DNA from: an uncultured Oscillospiraceae bacterium | GTDB lineage: Bacteria > Bacillota > Clostridia > Oscillospirales > Oscillospiraceae | Assembly: GCA_934572355.1 (NCBI GenBank) | Contig: CAKTKV010000062.1 | Span: 1 to 8,818, forward strand | Direction of reading: 5' to 3' | Length of the DNA stretch: 8,818 nucleotides | Shown: in pieces, positions 1 through 6,443 of the stretch | Layout: each line of letters begins with the position of its first letter | How positions within the stretch are numbered: the stretch's first letter is position 1 | Translations under genes and position numbers: made by a program | The notes under the pieces: generated by a model | Seen by the model: the letters and a program-made list of their open reading frames with translations, nothing else | Databases searched by the model: none | What the model was told of the DNA's origin: nothing

Positions 1-906
1 AAGTACGGCACTCCTTCTCCCGTGCCCTTCCGCGTTGTGGATCAGCGTGCCGGTATCGATATCGACATCGCTATCCGCTGCTTCGGCGAGTACAGCTACC
101 GTATCTGCAACCCGATCCTGTTCTACACCAATGTCTGCGGCAATGTCTCCTCCGAGTACACCCGCGATAATATCGACGGCCAGCTCAAGACCGAGCTTCT
201 CACCGCTCTCCAGCCTGCTTTCGCCAAGATCTCCGATATGGGCATCCGCTATAGCTCTCTGCCCGGCCACACCATGGAGATCGCTCAGGCCCTCAATGAG
301 GTCCTCAGCCCCAAGTGGAGCGATCTGCGCGGTATCGAGATCGTCTCCTTCGGCGTGTCCAGCGTCAAGGCCAGCGAGGAGGACGAGGCCATGCTCAAGG
401 AAATGCAGCGCACCGCGGCCTATCGCGACCCCGGCCTTGCAGCGGCGAACCTCTCTGCGGCTCAGGCTCAGGCGATGCGCGACGCTGCCAAGAACTCCGG
501 CGGCGCGGCAGTCGGCTTCATGGGCATGAACATGGCTTCCCAGATGGGCGGCATGAACGCGCAGGATCTCTATCAGATGGCCGGTCAGTATCAGCAGCCT
601 GCCCAGCAGCAGGCGGCGCCCACCGCCCCCGCGGCAGGTACATTGAAGTGTCCGAAGTGCGGCGCCTCCGCAAGCGGCAAGTTCTGCCCCGAATGCGGCG
701 CAAAGAAGCCCGAGGACGGTAAGTGGACCTGCTCTTGCGGCGCTGTCAACACCGGCAAGTTCTGCTCCGAGTGCGGCGCGAAGAAACCGGGGACTATAAA
801 GTATAAGTGCGATAAGTGCGGCTGGGAGCCGAAGGACCCCACCAAGCCTCCGAAGTTCTGCCCCGAGTGCGGCGACCCGTTTGATACTGACGATGTTGTC
901 GGCTGA
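1..906 (+). CDS. SPFH-domain protein with three C-terminal zinc ribbons (YdjI-like), 5' partial
   Basis: The reading frame is open from the first base, so the true start lies upstream; 301 residues are visible. A GTG at 22 could serve as a start in silico but sits inside conserved domain sequence. The visible part begins within an SPFH (stomatin/prohibitin/flotillin) fold, with segments such as PFRVVDQRAGIDIDI and WSDLRGIEIVSFGVSSV. An Ala/Gln/Met/Gly-rich linker follows (about 430-640). Three zinc ribbons lie at 649-873: CPKC..CPEC, a variant CSC..CSEC with one residue between the first cysteines, and CDKC..CPEC with a longer 13-residue spacer. This layout matches the COG4260 family, which includes B. 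subtilis YdjI, a protein that helps bring PspA to the membrane. It is followed after 11 nt by a second zinc-ribbon gene. Its codons are strongly biased (12 of 13 Ile are ATC), suggesting high expression. Family assignment is firm; function here is inferred. Confidence 0.9.
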   Translation, partial: KYGTPSPVPFRVVDQRAGIDIDIAIRCFGEYSYRICNPILFYTNVCGNVSSEYTRDNIDGQLKTELLTALQPAFAKISDMGIRYSSLPGHTMEIAQALNEVLSPKWSDLRGIEIVSFGVSSVKASEEDEAMLKEMQRTAAYRDPGLAAANLSAAQAQAMRDAAKNSGGAAVGFMGMNMASQMGGMNAQDLYQMAGQYQQPAQQQAAPTAPAAGTLKCPKCGASASGKFCPECGAKKPEDGKWTCSCGAVNTGKFCSECGAKKPGTIKYKCDKCGWEPKDPTKPPKFCPECGDPFDTDDVVG

Positions 907-908
907 GG
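904..908 (+). promoter_or_regulatory. Shine-Dalgarno site overlapping the upstream stop codon
   Basis: TGAGG overlaps the TGA stop of the SPFH gene (904-906) and lies 9 nt before the ATG at 918. Its position supports translation of the second gene from the same mRNA, probably coupled to the first, and supports ATG 918 as the start. Confidence 0.6.
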
Positions 909-917
909 TAAGAGCCG

Positions 918-2015
918 ATGGCTGACCAAATAACAAATTATCAGTGCCCGGCCTGTACAGGCCCCCTGCACTATGACGGCGCGAGCGGTAAGTTAAAGTG
1001 TGACTATTGCGGCAGCATGTATGATGTTGCCGAAATAGAGGCAATGTATAAGGATAAGGACGCGGCAGCGGCGGAAGCCTCCGCAAAGGCGGAGGAAAAA
1101 GCTGCGGACGGCGATTGGGAGTATTCCGACAACGGCTGGGGAGAGGACGCGGCGCACATGCGCAGCTATAATTGCCCGAGCTGCGGCGCGGAGCTTATCT
1201 GTGACGATACCACCGCCGCGACGAGCTGCCCCTACTGCGGCAATCCCAGCATTGTCCCCGGCCAGTTCACGAACGCCCTCAAGCCGGACTATGTCATTCC
1301 CTTCAAGCTCGATAAGAACGCTGCGAAGGCCGCCCTCAAGAAGTTCTACAGCGGCAAAAAGCTGCTGCCCAAGGGCTTTGCTTCCGATAACCATATTGAG
1401 GAAATAAAGGGCGTGTACGTTCCCTTCTGGCTCTATGACGGCAGCGCATATGCGGATGTGCGCTATCACGCCACGCGCGTGCACAGCTTTACCGCCGGGA
1501 ACGACCGCGTGACGCGCACCGAGCATTACGGCGTCCGCCGCGCGGGCACCGTGCAGTTTGAACGTATCCCTGTCGACGCATCTGAGAAAATGCCCGATGA
1601 GTATATGGACGCTGTTGAGCCCTATAATTATGATGAGCTCAAGCCCTTCTCCACGGCCTATCTGCCGGGGTACCTCGCGGATAAGTACGATGTGAGCGCC
1701 GATGAATGCTCAAAGCGCGCCGATGAGCGCGCCGTCAACACCGCCGTCAGCCTCATGGCCGAGAGCGTCATGGGCTACACGACCTGCGTTGAGGAGAACA
1801 AGAACGTCAGCATCCGCCGCGGCAAAGTGAGCTATGCCCTCATGCCCGTCTGGATGCTCAGCACCAAGTGGAACGGGAAGAACTATCTCTTCGCCATGAA
1901 CGGCCAGACCGGCCGCCTGATAGGCGACCTGCCTATATCCAAGGGCAAGTTCTTCGCGTGGTTTGCCGGCATAGCCGTGCCGCTTATGGCGGTCATGGCG
2001 CTGCTGTTCGGTTGA
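918..2015 (+). CDS. Zinc-ribbon membrane-anchored protein (TFIIB-type zinc ribbon, YdjG-like)
   Basis: This 365-residue protein has two four-cysteine zinc ribbons near the N-terminus: C10/C13/C28/C31 and C86/C89/C104/C107. Between them lies a charged, Ala/Lys/Glu-rich helical linker (about 45-65). The long middle part (about 120-335) has no motif whose function I recognise; it contains segments such as DYVIPFKLDK and KGVYVPFWLYDG that I associate with this family. The C-terminus (about 345-364) is one hydrophobic helix ending at the last residue, so the protein is probably tail-anchored with most of its mass in the cytoplasm. Proteins of this kind are often annotated as TFIIB-type zinc ribbon-containing protein, but there is no sign of a transcription role. 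B. subtilis YdjG, a partner in the PspA system, is the closest characterised relative I know of. It lies between the SPFH and TPM genes, which supports a shared complex. Codon use is less biased than in the gene before it (6 of 12 Ile are ATA). Confidence 0.87.
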   Translation: MADQITNYQCPACTGPLHYDGASGKLKCDYCGSMYDVAEIEAMYKDKDAAAAEASAKAEEKAADGDWEYSDNGWGEDAAHMRSYNCPSCGAELICDDTTAATSCPYCGNPSIVPGQFTNALKPDYVIPFKLDKNAAKAALKKFYSGKKLLPKGFASDNHIEEIKGVYVPFWLYDGSAYADVRYHATRVHSFTAGNDRVTRTEHYGVRRAGTVQFERIPVDASEKMPDEYMDAVEPYNYDELKPFSTAYLPGYLADKYDVSADECSKRADERAVNTAVSLMAESVMGYTTCVEENKNVSIRRGKVSYALMPVWMLSTKWNGKNYLFAMNGQTGRLIGDLPISKGKFFAWFAGIAVPLMAVMALLFG

Positions 2016-2020
2016 GGAGG
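2015..2020 (+). promoter_or_regulatory. Shine-Dalgarno AGGAGG for the TPM-domain gene
   Basis: AGGAGG begins on the last base of the upstream TGA stop (2013-2015) and ends 11 nt before the ATG at 2032. GGGGAGA follows directly, so the effective spacing may be shorter. It fixes ATG 2032 as the start and indicates co-transcription with the preceding gene. Confidence 0.65.
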
Positions 2021-2031
2021 GGAGAGCGGAT

Positions 2032-2856
2032 ATGAAGAAAAGATTTGTTCTCGCCATGGTTCTCTGCATCGCGCTCTGCCTCGCCTTGGGCGGCGCGGCC
2101 TATGCGTCCTCCTCTGGAGACTCCCTCGGCTATGTCAGCGATACGGTAGGTCTGCTGTCGCTGGATGAGCAGCAGGAGCTTGAGACCACCGCCGCGCAGC
2201 TCGCCGAGCGCTACGGCTGCGGCGTGTATGTAATTATCGTCGATGATTACACCGATTATACAAACGGCAGCATACAGGACTTTTCCGAAGCCATGTACGA
2301 TTATTACGGCCTTGGCCTCGGGGATGACCGAAACTGCCTGCTGCTCTCCCTGAGCATGAGCGAGCGTGACTATGACCTTGATGCGCACGGCAGCATCGGC
2401 AACTATGCCTTCACCGACTACGGCAAGGAGCAGCTCGCGCAGGAGTTCATTGATGACTTCCGCTATGATAACTGGTTCGACGGCTTCAAAGATTATATGA
2501 GCACCGCCGGGCAGTATCTTGAAGCTGCCAAGAACGGAACCCCCGTCGACGTGTACAGTAACGACGAAATTGACCCCGCCGTTTCTGCCGGGGTGGATAT
2601 CATGTTCATCGTCGTCATACCCTGCCTTATCTCCCTCGCCGTGTGCGGCATCTTTGCTGCGCAGATGAAGACGGCCAGACGTCAGACCGGCGCAAGGGGC
2701 TACATAAGTCACGGCGGCGTGGATATGCGCGTCACGCAGGATCAGTTCCTCTACCATACCGTGACCCGCCAGCCGATCCCGCAGAACAATAATAACAGCG
2801 GCGGCGGTACGACCGTCAACTCCGCCGGTCACTCCCACAGCAGCGGCAAATTCTGA
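2032..2856 (+). CDS. TPM-domain secreted/membrane protein (YdjH-like)
   Basis: This 274-residue protein starts with a typical signal peptide: a KKR n-region, a hydrophobic core and a probable cleavage after AYA at residue 25. A TPM domain (PF04536 type, about 33-165) follows, with the family's entry motif YVSDTVGLLSLDEQQELE and a later GLGDDRNCLLLSLSMSERDY segment. A single transmembrane helix lies at about 190-210. The tail is basic, then Gly/Asn/Ser-rich, ending GHSHSSGKF. The TPM domain is therefore probably outside the membrane and the tail inside. TPM domains occur in the plant photosystem II repair protein TLP18.3/Psb32 and in many bacterial envelope proteins; a phosphatase activity has been reported for some members, but I see no basis to claim catalysis here. 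Being the third gene after SPFH and zinc-ribbon genes matches the gene set of the B. subtilis pspA-ydjGHI operon, in a different order. It ends 16 nt before the terminator hairpin, so it is the last gene of the operon. Confidence 0.88.
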   Translation: MKKRFVLAMVLCIALCLALGGAAYASSSGDSLGYVSDTVGLLSLDEQQELETTAAQLAERYGCGVYVIIVDDYTDYTNGSIQDFSEAMYDYYGLGLGDDRNCLLLSLSMSERDYDLDAHGSIGNYAFTDYGKEQLAQEFIDDFRYDNWFDGFKDYMSTAGQYLEAAKNGTPVDVYSNDEIDPAVSAGVDIMFIVVIPCLISLAVCGIFAAQMKTARRQTGARGYISHGGVDMRVTQDQFLYHTVTRQPIPQNNNNSGGGTTVNSAGHSHSSGKF

Positions 2857-2872
2857 TGATCCAATATTAAAG

Positions 2873-2915
2873 CACAGCCGGCCTGATGCGTTTGCATCAG
2901 GCCGGCTTGTGTTTT
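2873..2915. terminator. Rho-independent terminator, probably bidirectional
   Basis: A perfect 13-bp GC-rich stem (GCCGGCCTGATGC at 2877-2889, its complement at 2894-2906) closes a 4-nt GTTT loop. The stem can extend by CACA/TGTG with one bulged T. On the + strand it is followed by GTTTTAT and a little later CTTTTT. On the - strand the downstream tract is weaker (CTTTAAT). It lies between two convergent genes, 16 nt after the TPM stop and about 17 nt after the 909-aa gene's stop, so it can serve both. Termination on the + strand is the better supported. Confidence 0.85.
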
Positions 2916-2928
2916 ATAGAATTGCTTT

Positions 2929-5658
2929 TTACATTATCCCGGATTTTTCCTTGCTCTCCGCGATGAGCTTGTTTATCGGCTTTGCCGGGTAGTAGACCAG
3001 CATTCCGAATATCGCAAAGCCCACGCACATCAGCAGCAGGATCGCCGCGCACTTGAGATAGGTGTGGCCGTAGAAGCCGCCGATAGTTTCGCGTATCATG
3101 TCCATTCCGTAGTGGAACGGCATGAAGTTATAGAGCATCTGGAAGAACTTCGGCAGAACGTGCACCGGGTAGGAGCCGCCGGAGCCCGCGACCTGTATGA
3201 CCATGATTATGACCGCCGCCGCCATGCCGACGTTATCGAGCGAGTATACCAGCGCGTAGTTCATCGCCATGAAGTTGAGCGAGCATATACAGCATGCGAG
3301 GATCAGCAGCAGAGGATCGACGCTCTGCATCCCGACGTAGAACATACATCCCAGCGCGGTTATTATCGCCTGCGCCAGTACTATGCCGTTAAAGAGCATC
3401 TTGCGCCCAAAGTAGCGCTCGATCGGGTTACAGTCCAGATACTCCGGATATCTCACCGGAACCTTTATCATCGTCGCGGACAGGAGCGAGCCGACGAACA
3501 GCGCCAGCATTATATAGTACGGAGCCATTGCCGAGCCATAGTCCGTTATCTCGTATATAATGACCGTGTTCAGCTCGACCGGCGACGAGAGATAATCCGC
3601 AAGGCTGTCGGGATTATTTTCCAATATCTCAACCAGCTCTTGAAAAGCCTCGCTGCTTGTAAAGCGCCGTATATCGTCGGCGATCTGCTTGAGGTATATC
3701 CTCACGGAGTTCGTCAGCGCGACGGAATCCGAGATCGTTCCCTGCATGCTGCCGATAGCGCCATGATAGCCGTCGAGCTTCTCTGCAATCTCGTACATTT
3801 TGCCCGAATAGCCATATAGCATGTCGCGCACGGTTGTAAGCACCGCATCTGCGGTAGCGGCTTTATCCTGAATGTAGCTGTTGATGTTGTCATTCGCGGT
3901 TATTGCCGCGGTGTACAGTGCCTCTCTTACCTCGTCTAACTTTGCGAAGATCTGGCTCGTGTCACTGGAGTCCGCAGTTATCAAATTGCGAAGACTCTCA
4001 AGGCTTGCTATAGCGGAATCGACCGATCCGGCAGCGCTGGGGTGTGCGGCCTTATACGCTTCAAGGCTTTTTTCAAGCTCGTCTATGGCGGTGATCACGT
4101 CCTGCTTTGCTGCCTCGGAGGTCTTCCAGTCGGCGGCCTTTGCCTGAAGCTCGCCGGTCCTCTTCTTGAGGTCGGTAAGCGTAGTGGCCATGGAGGTCTG
4201 CGTCGAACTGAGCGAATAAAGCTCGTTTACGATGTCGGAGGTACCGTAGAGCATAGAGATGCGTCCCTCTTCCGTACCGATGTCGCCAACGCTATCTGCG
4301 AGAGACTGTGCCAGGTCACGCACGTTTTCCATGCCGGGCGCGGTGATCATGGAAGCGTTTATCTCGTCGATAAAGCTTTTGATGAGCTGGGAGAGCGTGG
4401 TGACCGCATCCGCGACGCTCTCATCCGATGGCATGCCGGTCTCGGACATGTCAGCCTCGTTCTGAAGCATTGAACACTGGTTCGCCGTCTCGCTCGAAAG
4501 CCCTTGCGCAAGCGTGTTGAGTGTGCTCAGGCTGTTGTCGATCTGGGTCTGATAGATTGCCGCATCTGTAAGCTTATCCGACGCGTCCTGTAGGAGATTG
4601 GCCACCGCTGCGTTGTTGGTCTCGATCGTGTCGACATATGCTATTGTGTCCTCCACATCCGTCGCCGCAGCCATCAGGACTTCCGTCTGAACGTCGGAGA
4701 GGGATAGATTCGCCGCCGCGAGTATGTCCGTATCCAGCGTACTGAGCAGGTCGCGGTAGTTATCCTTGCGCGCCTCGTCTGTCCCGCTTCTCTCAAGCTG
4801 GTCAAGCAGATTGCTGAACTGGTCGTCTATCTTGGCCAGTATAATGTCAGTGTCCTTGCTGTAGCTGTCCATCGAGTCGGCGAAATCGACCACCGTCGTC
4901 CCGGCTACGTCAGCCGTGCCCGCCGATGACAGCATCACATCGCCGAAGTCGTTTAGCGTCAGCTGCGACGCGTCGAGCAGACTGTCCATATTCGCCGTCA
5001 CCGCGCGCAGCGATACCAGCAGCTTTGATATCTGCTCCAGATTGTCGCACGCGCGGTCAAGGCCGCTCGTCAGGCTGCCGGACACATCGTTCGCGTCGAT
5101 GCCAAAGGCGCGCATCACGGAGCTCATCGTGTTTATCGCGCCCGCCGCCTTCTCGACGACGGTGTTGTTTACCTGCTCCTGCACCGCGGTCTTCGCCTTG
5201 TTCGTTATCTTCGGCGCGATCGCGTTTTTCTTTTCGTTCTCGTAGTATTCTATCTGCGGGTGCCTGAGGTCATTGTCGAGTATGCTCAGGAAATCCCGCG
5301 TGAAGTCCTTCGACACTATAAGCGCGGCGTAGTAATCACCGGAGTATACGCCCTCAAGCGCCGTCTGCCGATCGTCGACGAACACCCAGCCGAGCTGGTT
5401 GTTCGCGGCCAGACCGTCCATGACGAGCGAGCCTATGTTCAGCTCCATGCCCATGAGCTTTGCGCCGCGGTCCTCGTTTGCCACCGCGACCTTTATGTTC
5501 GATGTGGACGACGGGCCGTAGGGATCCCAGTTCGAGAGAATATTGAACCACGCGTACAGACACGGCACAAGGCACAGCCCTATAATGACCACCGACGCCA
5601 CAACGCTGCTGGATATGCGCCGGAAGTCCGCACGGAAAATACCGAAAATATTCTTCAT
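2929..5658 (-). CDS. YhgE/Pip domain membrane protein, long form (909 aa)
   Basis: The N-terminus has one membrane helix (about 19-38) overlapping the family signature PCLYAWFNILSNWDPYG (32-48). Then come VYSGDYYA (104-111) and YYENEKKNAIAPKI (138-151), both typical of the YhgE/Pip N-terminal domain. Residues about 170-700 are Ala/Ser/Thr/Asp/Leu-rich, predicted by eye as long helices or coiled coil, probably extracytoplasmic. The C-terminus is an ABC-2-like membrane domain with about five helices (715-731, 757-776, 783-806, 812-825, 867-890) and the motif GSGGSYPVHVLPKF followed by DMIRE. Known relatives are Lactococcus Pip and B. subtilis YueB, both phage receptors, the type VII secretion protein EsaA, and YhgE. 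No ATPase gene is nearby. The ATG overlaps the stop of the upstream gene as ATGA, and the best-placed Shine-Dalgarno is weak (GGTG, 5 nt away; a GGAGG lies 13 nt away), which points to translational coupling. Substrate and role are unknown. Confidence 0.88.
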   Translation of the reverse strand: MKNIFGIFRADFRRISSSVVASVVIIGLCLVPCLYAWFNILSNWDPYGPSSTSNIKVAVANEDRGAKLMGMELNIGSLVMDGLAANNQLGWVFVDDRQTALEGVYSGDYYAALIVSKDFTRDFLSILDNDLRHPQIEYYENEKKNAIAPKITNKAKTAVQEQVNNTVVEKAAGAINTMSSVMRAFGIDANDVSGSLTSGLDRACDNLEQISKLLVSLRAVTANMDSLLDASQLTLNDFGDVMLSSAGTADVAGTTVVDFADSMDSYSKDTDIILAKIDDQFSNLLDQLERSGTDEARKDNYRDLLSTLDTDILAAANLSLSDVQTEVLMAAATDVEDTIAYVDTIETNNAAVANLLQDASDKLTDAAIYQTQIDNSLSTLNTLAQGLSSETANQCSMLQNEADMSETGMPSDESVADAVTTLSQLIKSFIDEINASMITAPGMENVRDLAQSLADSVGDIGTEEGRISMLYGTSDIVNELYSLSSTQTSMATTLTDLKKRTGELQAKAADWKTSEAAKQDVITAIDELEKSLEAYKAAHPSAAGSVDSAIASLESLRNLITADSSDTSQIFAKLDEVREALYTAAITANDNINSYIQDKAATADAVLTTVRDMLYGYSGKMYEIAEKLDGYHGAIGSMQGTISDSVALTNSVRIYLKQIADDIRRFTSSEAFQELVEILENNPDSLADYLSSPVELNTVIIYEITDYGSAMAPYYIMLALFVGSLLSATMIKVPVRYPEYLDCNPIERYFGRKMLFNGIVLAQAIITALGCMFYVGMQSVDPLLLILACCICSLNFMAMNYALVYSLDNVGMAAAVIIMVIQVAGSGGSYPVHVLPKFFQMLYNFMPFHYGMDMIRETIGGFYGHTYLKCAAILLLMCVGFAIFGMLVYYPAKPINKLIAESKEKSGIM
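5655..5658 (-). other. ATGA stop/start overlap (translational coupling)
   Basis: On the - strand the ATG of the 909-aa gene (5658-5656) and the TGA of the 249-aa gene (5657-5655) share bases. Such overlaps usually mean ribosomes that finish the first gene restart on the second, keeping the two products in proportion. Confidence 0.85.
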
Positions 5659-6404
5659 ACCTTCACCACATCCTCCGCGTCCTCTTTTTCGCTTTCGCTG
5701 CTGCCAGGTTCCGCCTTTGCCGCCGCATCAAAGGTAAACGGTGCTTCTGCATCCCCATCCTCCGGCTTCAGCTTCGCGGACTCCTCGAAGATAAACGGAG
5801 CGTCAACTGTCGGTTCTGGCTCCGCAGTTTCCTCAACGATGATCGGAGATACAACTATAGAGTCGTCGCCCTCGTCATCCGCCAGAGCTTCCTCCGCGGC
5901 AGTCTCCTCAATGACCGGAGCCTCAACTATCGGCTCGGCCTCCTTCGGGGGTTCAGCCACGCTTGCTTCCTCGGCCTCCGTGTGCGCTTCCTCGTTTGCA
6001 AGCTTCTCTTTTAATTTGTGCAGCGGCAGCTGGCTTCTGCGCTCCTGCGCGATGAGCCGCAGCTCTTCGATGTCGATGTCTGGTATCTCTATCTCAGGCA
6101 TAACCGAATCCTCCGGCAGCGCGTTTTCCATGCCGGTGATCTCCTCCAGCCGCTTCTGTATCCCGTGGTCGACGTATTCCAGCGCTATCAGAAACGCCGC
6201 TATCACAAACGTCGAAACTATCCACAGCACGAGAAATATACCCTTCGAGCCCTGCGTCAGGAACATGACCAGCATGAACAGCAGCGGCACGATCACAAGC
6301 ATTTTCAGCCCCTGGCGTATGCCGACCTTTATACGCTCGTGCAGCAGCTCCACCTCTTGGAGCAGCCTATCGTATAACTGATGGTATTTTTTGTTCTTAC
6401 TCAT
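5655..6404 (-). CDS. Uncharacterised two-helix membrane protein with acidic repeat tail
   Basis: I do not recognise a named family for this 249-residue protein. It begins with a basic, amphipathic stretch (1-33), then two closely spaced hydrophobic helices (about 34-50 and 56-75) joined by QGSKG, forming a membrane hairpin. By the positive-inside rule both ends face the cytoplasm. A charged helical part follows (80-145, with EIEIPDIDIEEL at 104-115). The tail (about 150-249) is very acidic and holds four degenerate copies of a motif like IVEAPVIEETA. The start is secure: GGAGGTG lies 7 nt before ATG. It sits between two YhgE/Pip genes, 39 nt after the first and overlapping the second by 4 nt, so it probably works with them, for example as an adaptor or scaffold; that is inference. 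The tail's repeats also show in the DNA, so this part may vary between strains. Confidence 0.82.
   Translation of the reverse strand: MSKNKKYHQLYDRLLQEVELLHERIKVGIRQGLKMLVIVPLLFMLVMFLTQGSKGIFLVLWIVSTFVIAAFLIALEYVDHGIQKRLEEITGMENALPEDSVMPEIEIPDIDIEELRLIAQERRSQLPLHKLKEKLANEEAHTEAEEASVAEPPKEAEPIVEAPVIEETAAEEALADDEGDDSIVVSPIIVEETAEPEPTVDAPFIFEESAKLKPEDGDAEAPFTFDAAAKAEPGSSESEKEDAEDVVKV
5721..5930 (-). repeat. Four degenerate tandem repeats in the tail of the 249-aa protein
   Basis: Residues 159-169 (IVEAPVIEETA), 184-194 (VVSPIIVEETA), 199-210 (TVDAPFIFEESA) and 218-228 (DAEAPFTFDAA) are related units about 15-25 residues apart, separated by acidic or Pro/Glu spacers. The + strand shows matching imperfect DNA repeats, for example GGAGCCTCAACTATCGG and GGAGCGTCAACTGTCGG. 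This suggests internal duplication followed by drift. Confidence 0.7.
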
Positions 6405-6411
6405 TACCCGG

Positions 6412-6418
6412 CACCTCC
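6412..6418 (-). promoter_or_regulatory. Strong Shine-Dalgarno GGAGGTG
   Basis: GGAGGTG on the - strand lies 7 nt before the ATG at 6404, in the 39-nt gap after the 678-aa gene. It is the best ribosome site of the three genes on this strand and settles the start of the 249-aa gene. Confidence 0.75.
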
Positions 6419-6443
6419 GGAATAAATGTGGAGTTGTGTGTCA

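Noticed and set aside
22..24. GTG as the start of the SPFH gene
   Set aside because: The frame is open to base 1, conserved SPFH sequence precedes and spans this codon, and there is no Shine-Dalgarno site before it; the gene is simply cut by the window edge.
1993..2838. Long - strand open frame (281 codons) opposite the TPM gene
   Set aside because: The + strand gene has a signal peptide, TPM motif, ribosome site and terminator. The antisense frame shows no recognisable motif and runs across an operon junction.
3064..3819. + strand open frame of 251 codons inside the 909-aa gene
   Set aside because: It is Arg/His/Val-rich with no family features, and it covers the conserved ABC-2-like region of the opposite strand.
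2929..5658. Assignment of the 909-aa protein as the type VII secretion protein EsaA
   Set aside because: EsaA belongs to the same superfamily, but no ESX ATPase, WXG100 or other Ess genes are in the window, and paired YhgE/Pip genes also occur outside such loci.
5721..5930. CRISPR-like or microsatellite array
   Set aside because: Units are degenerate, in frame, and encode a coherent acidic protein repeat; there are no constant repeats with unique spacers.
5260..6381. Long + strand open frame (373 codons), Ser-rich at its 3' half
   Set aside because: It lies opposite two well-supported - strand genes, its composition is that of a reverse-strand shadow, and no ribosome site or domain was seen.
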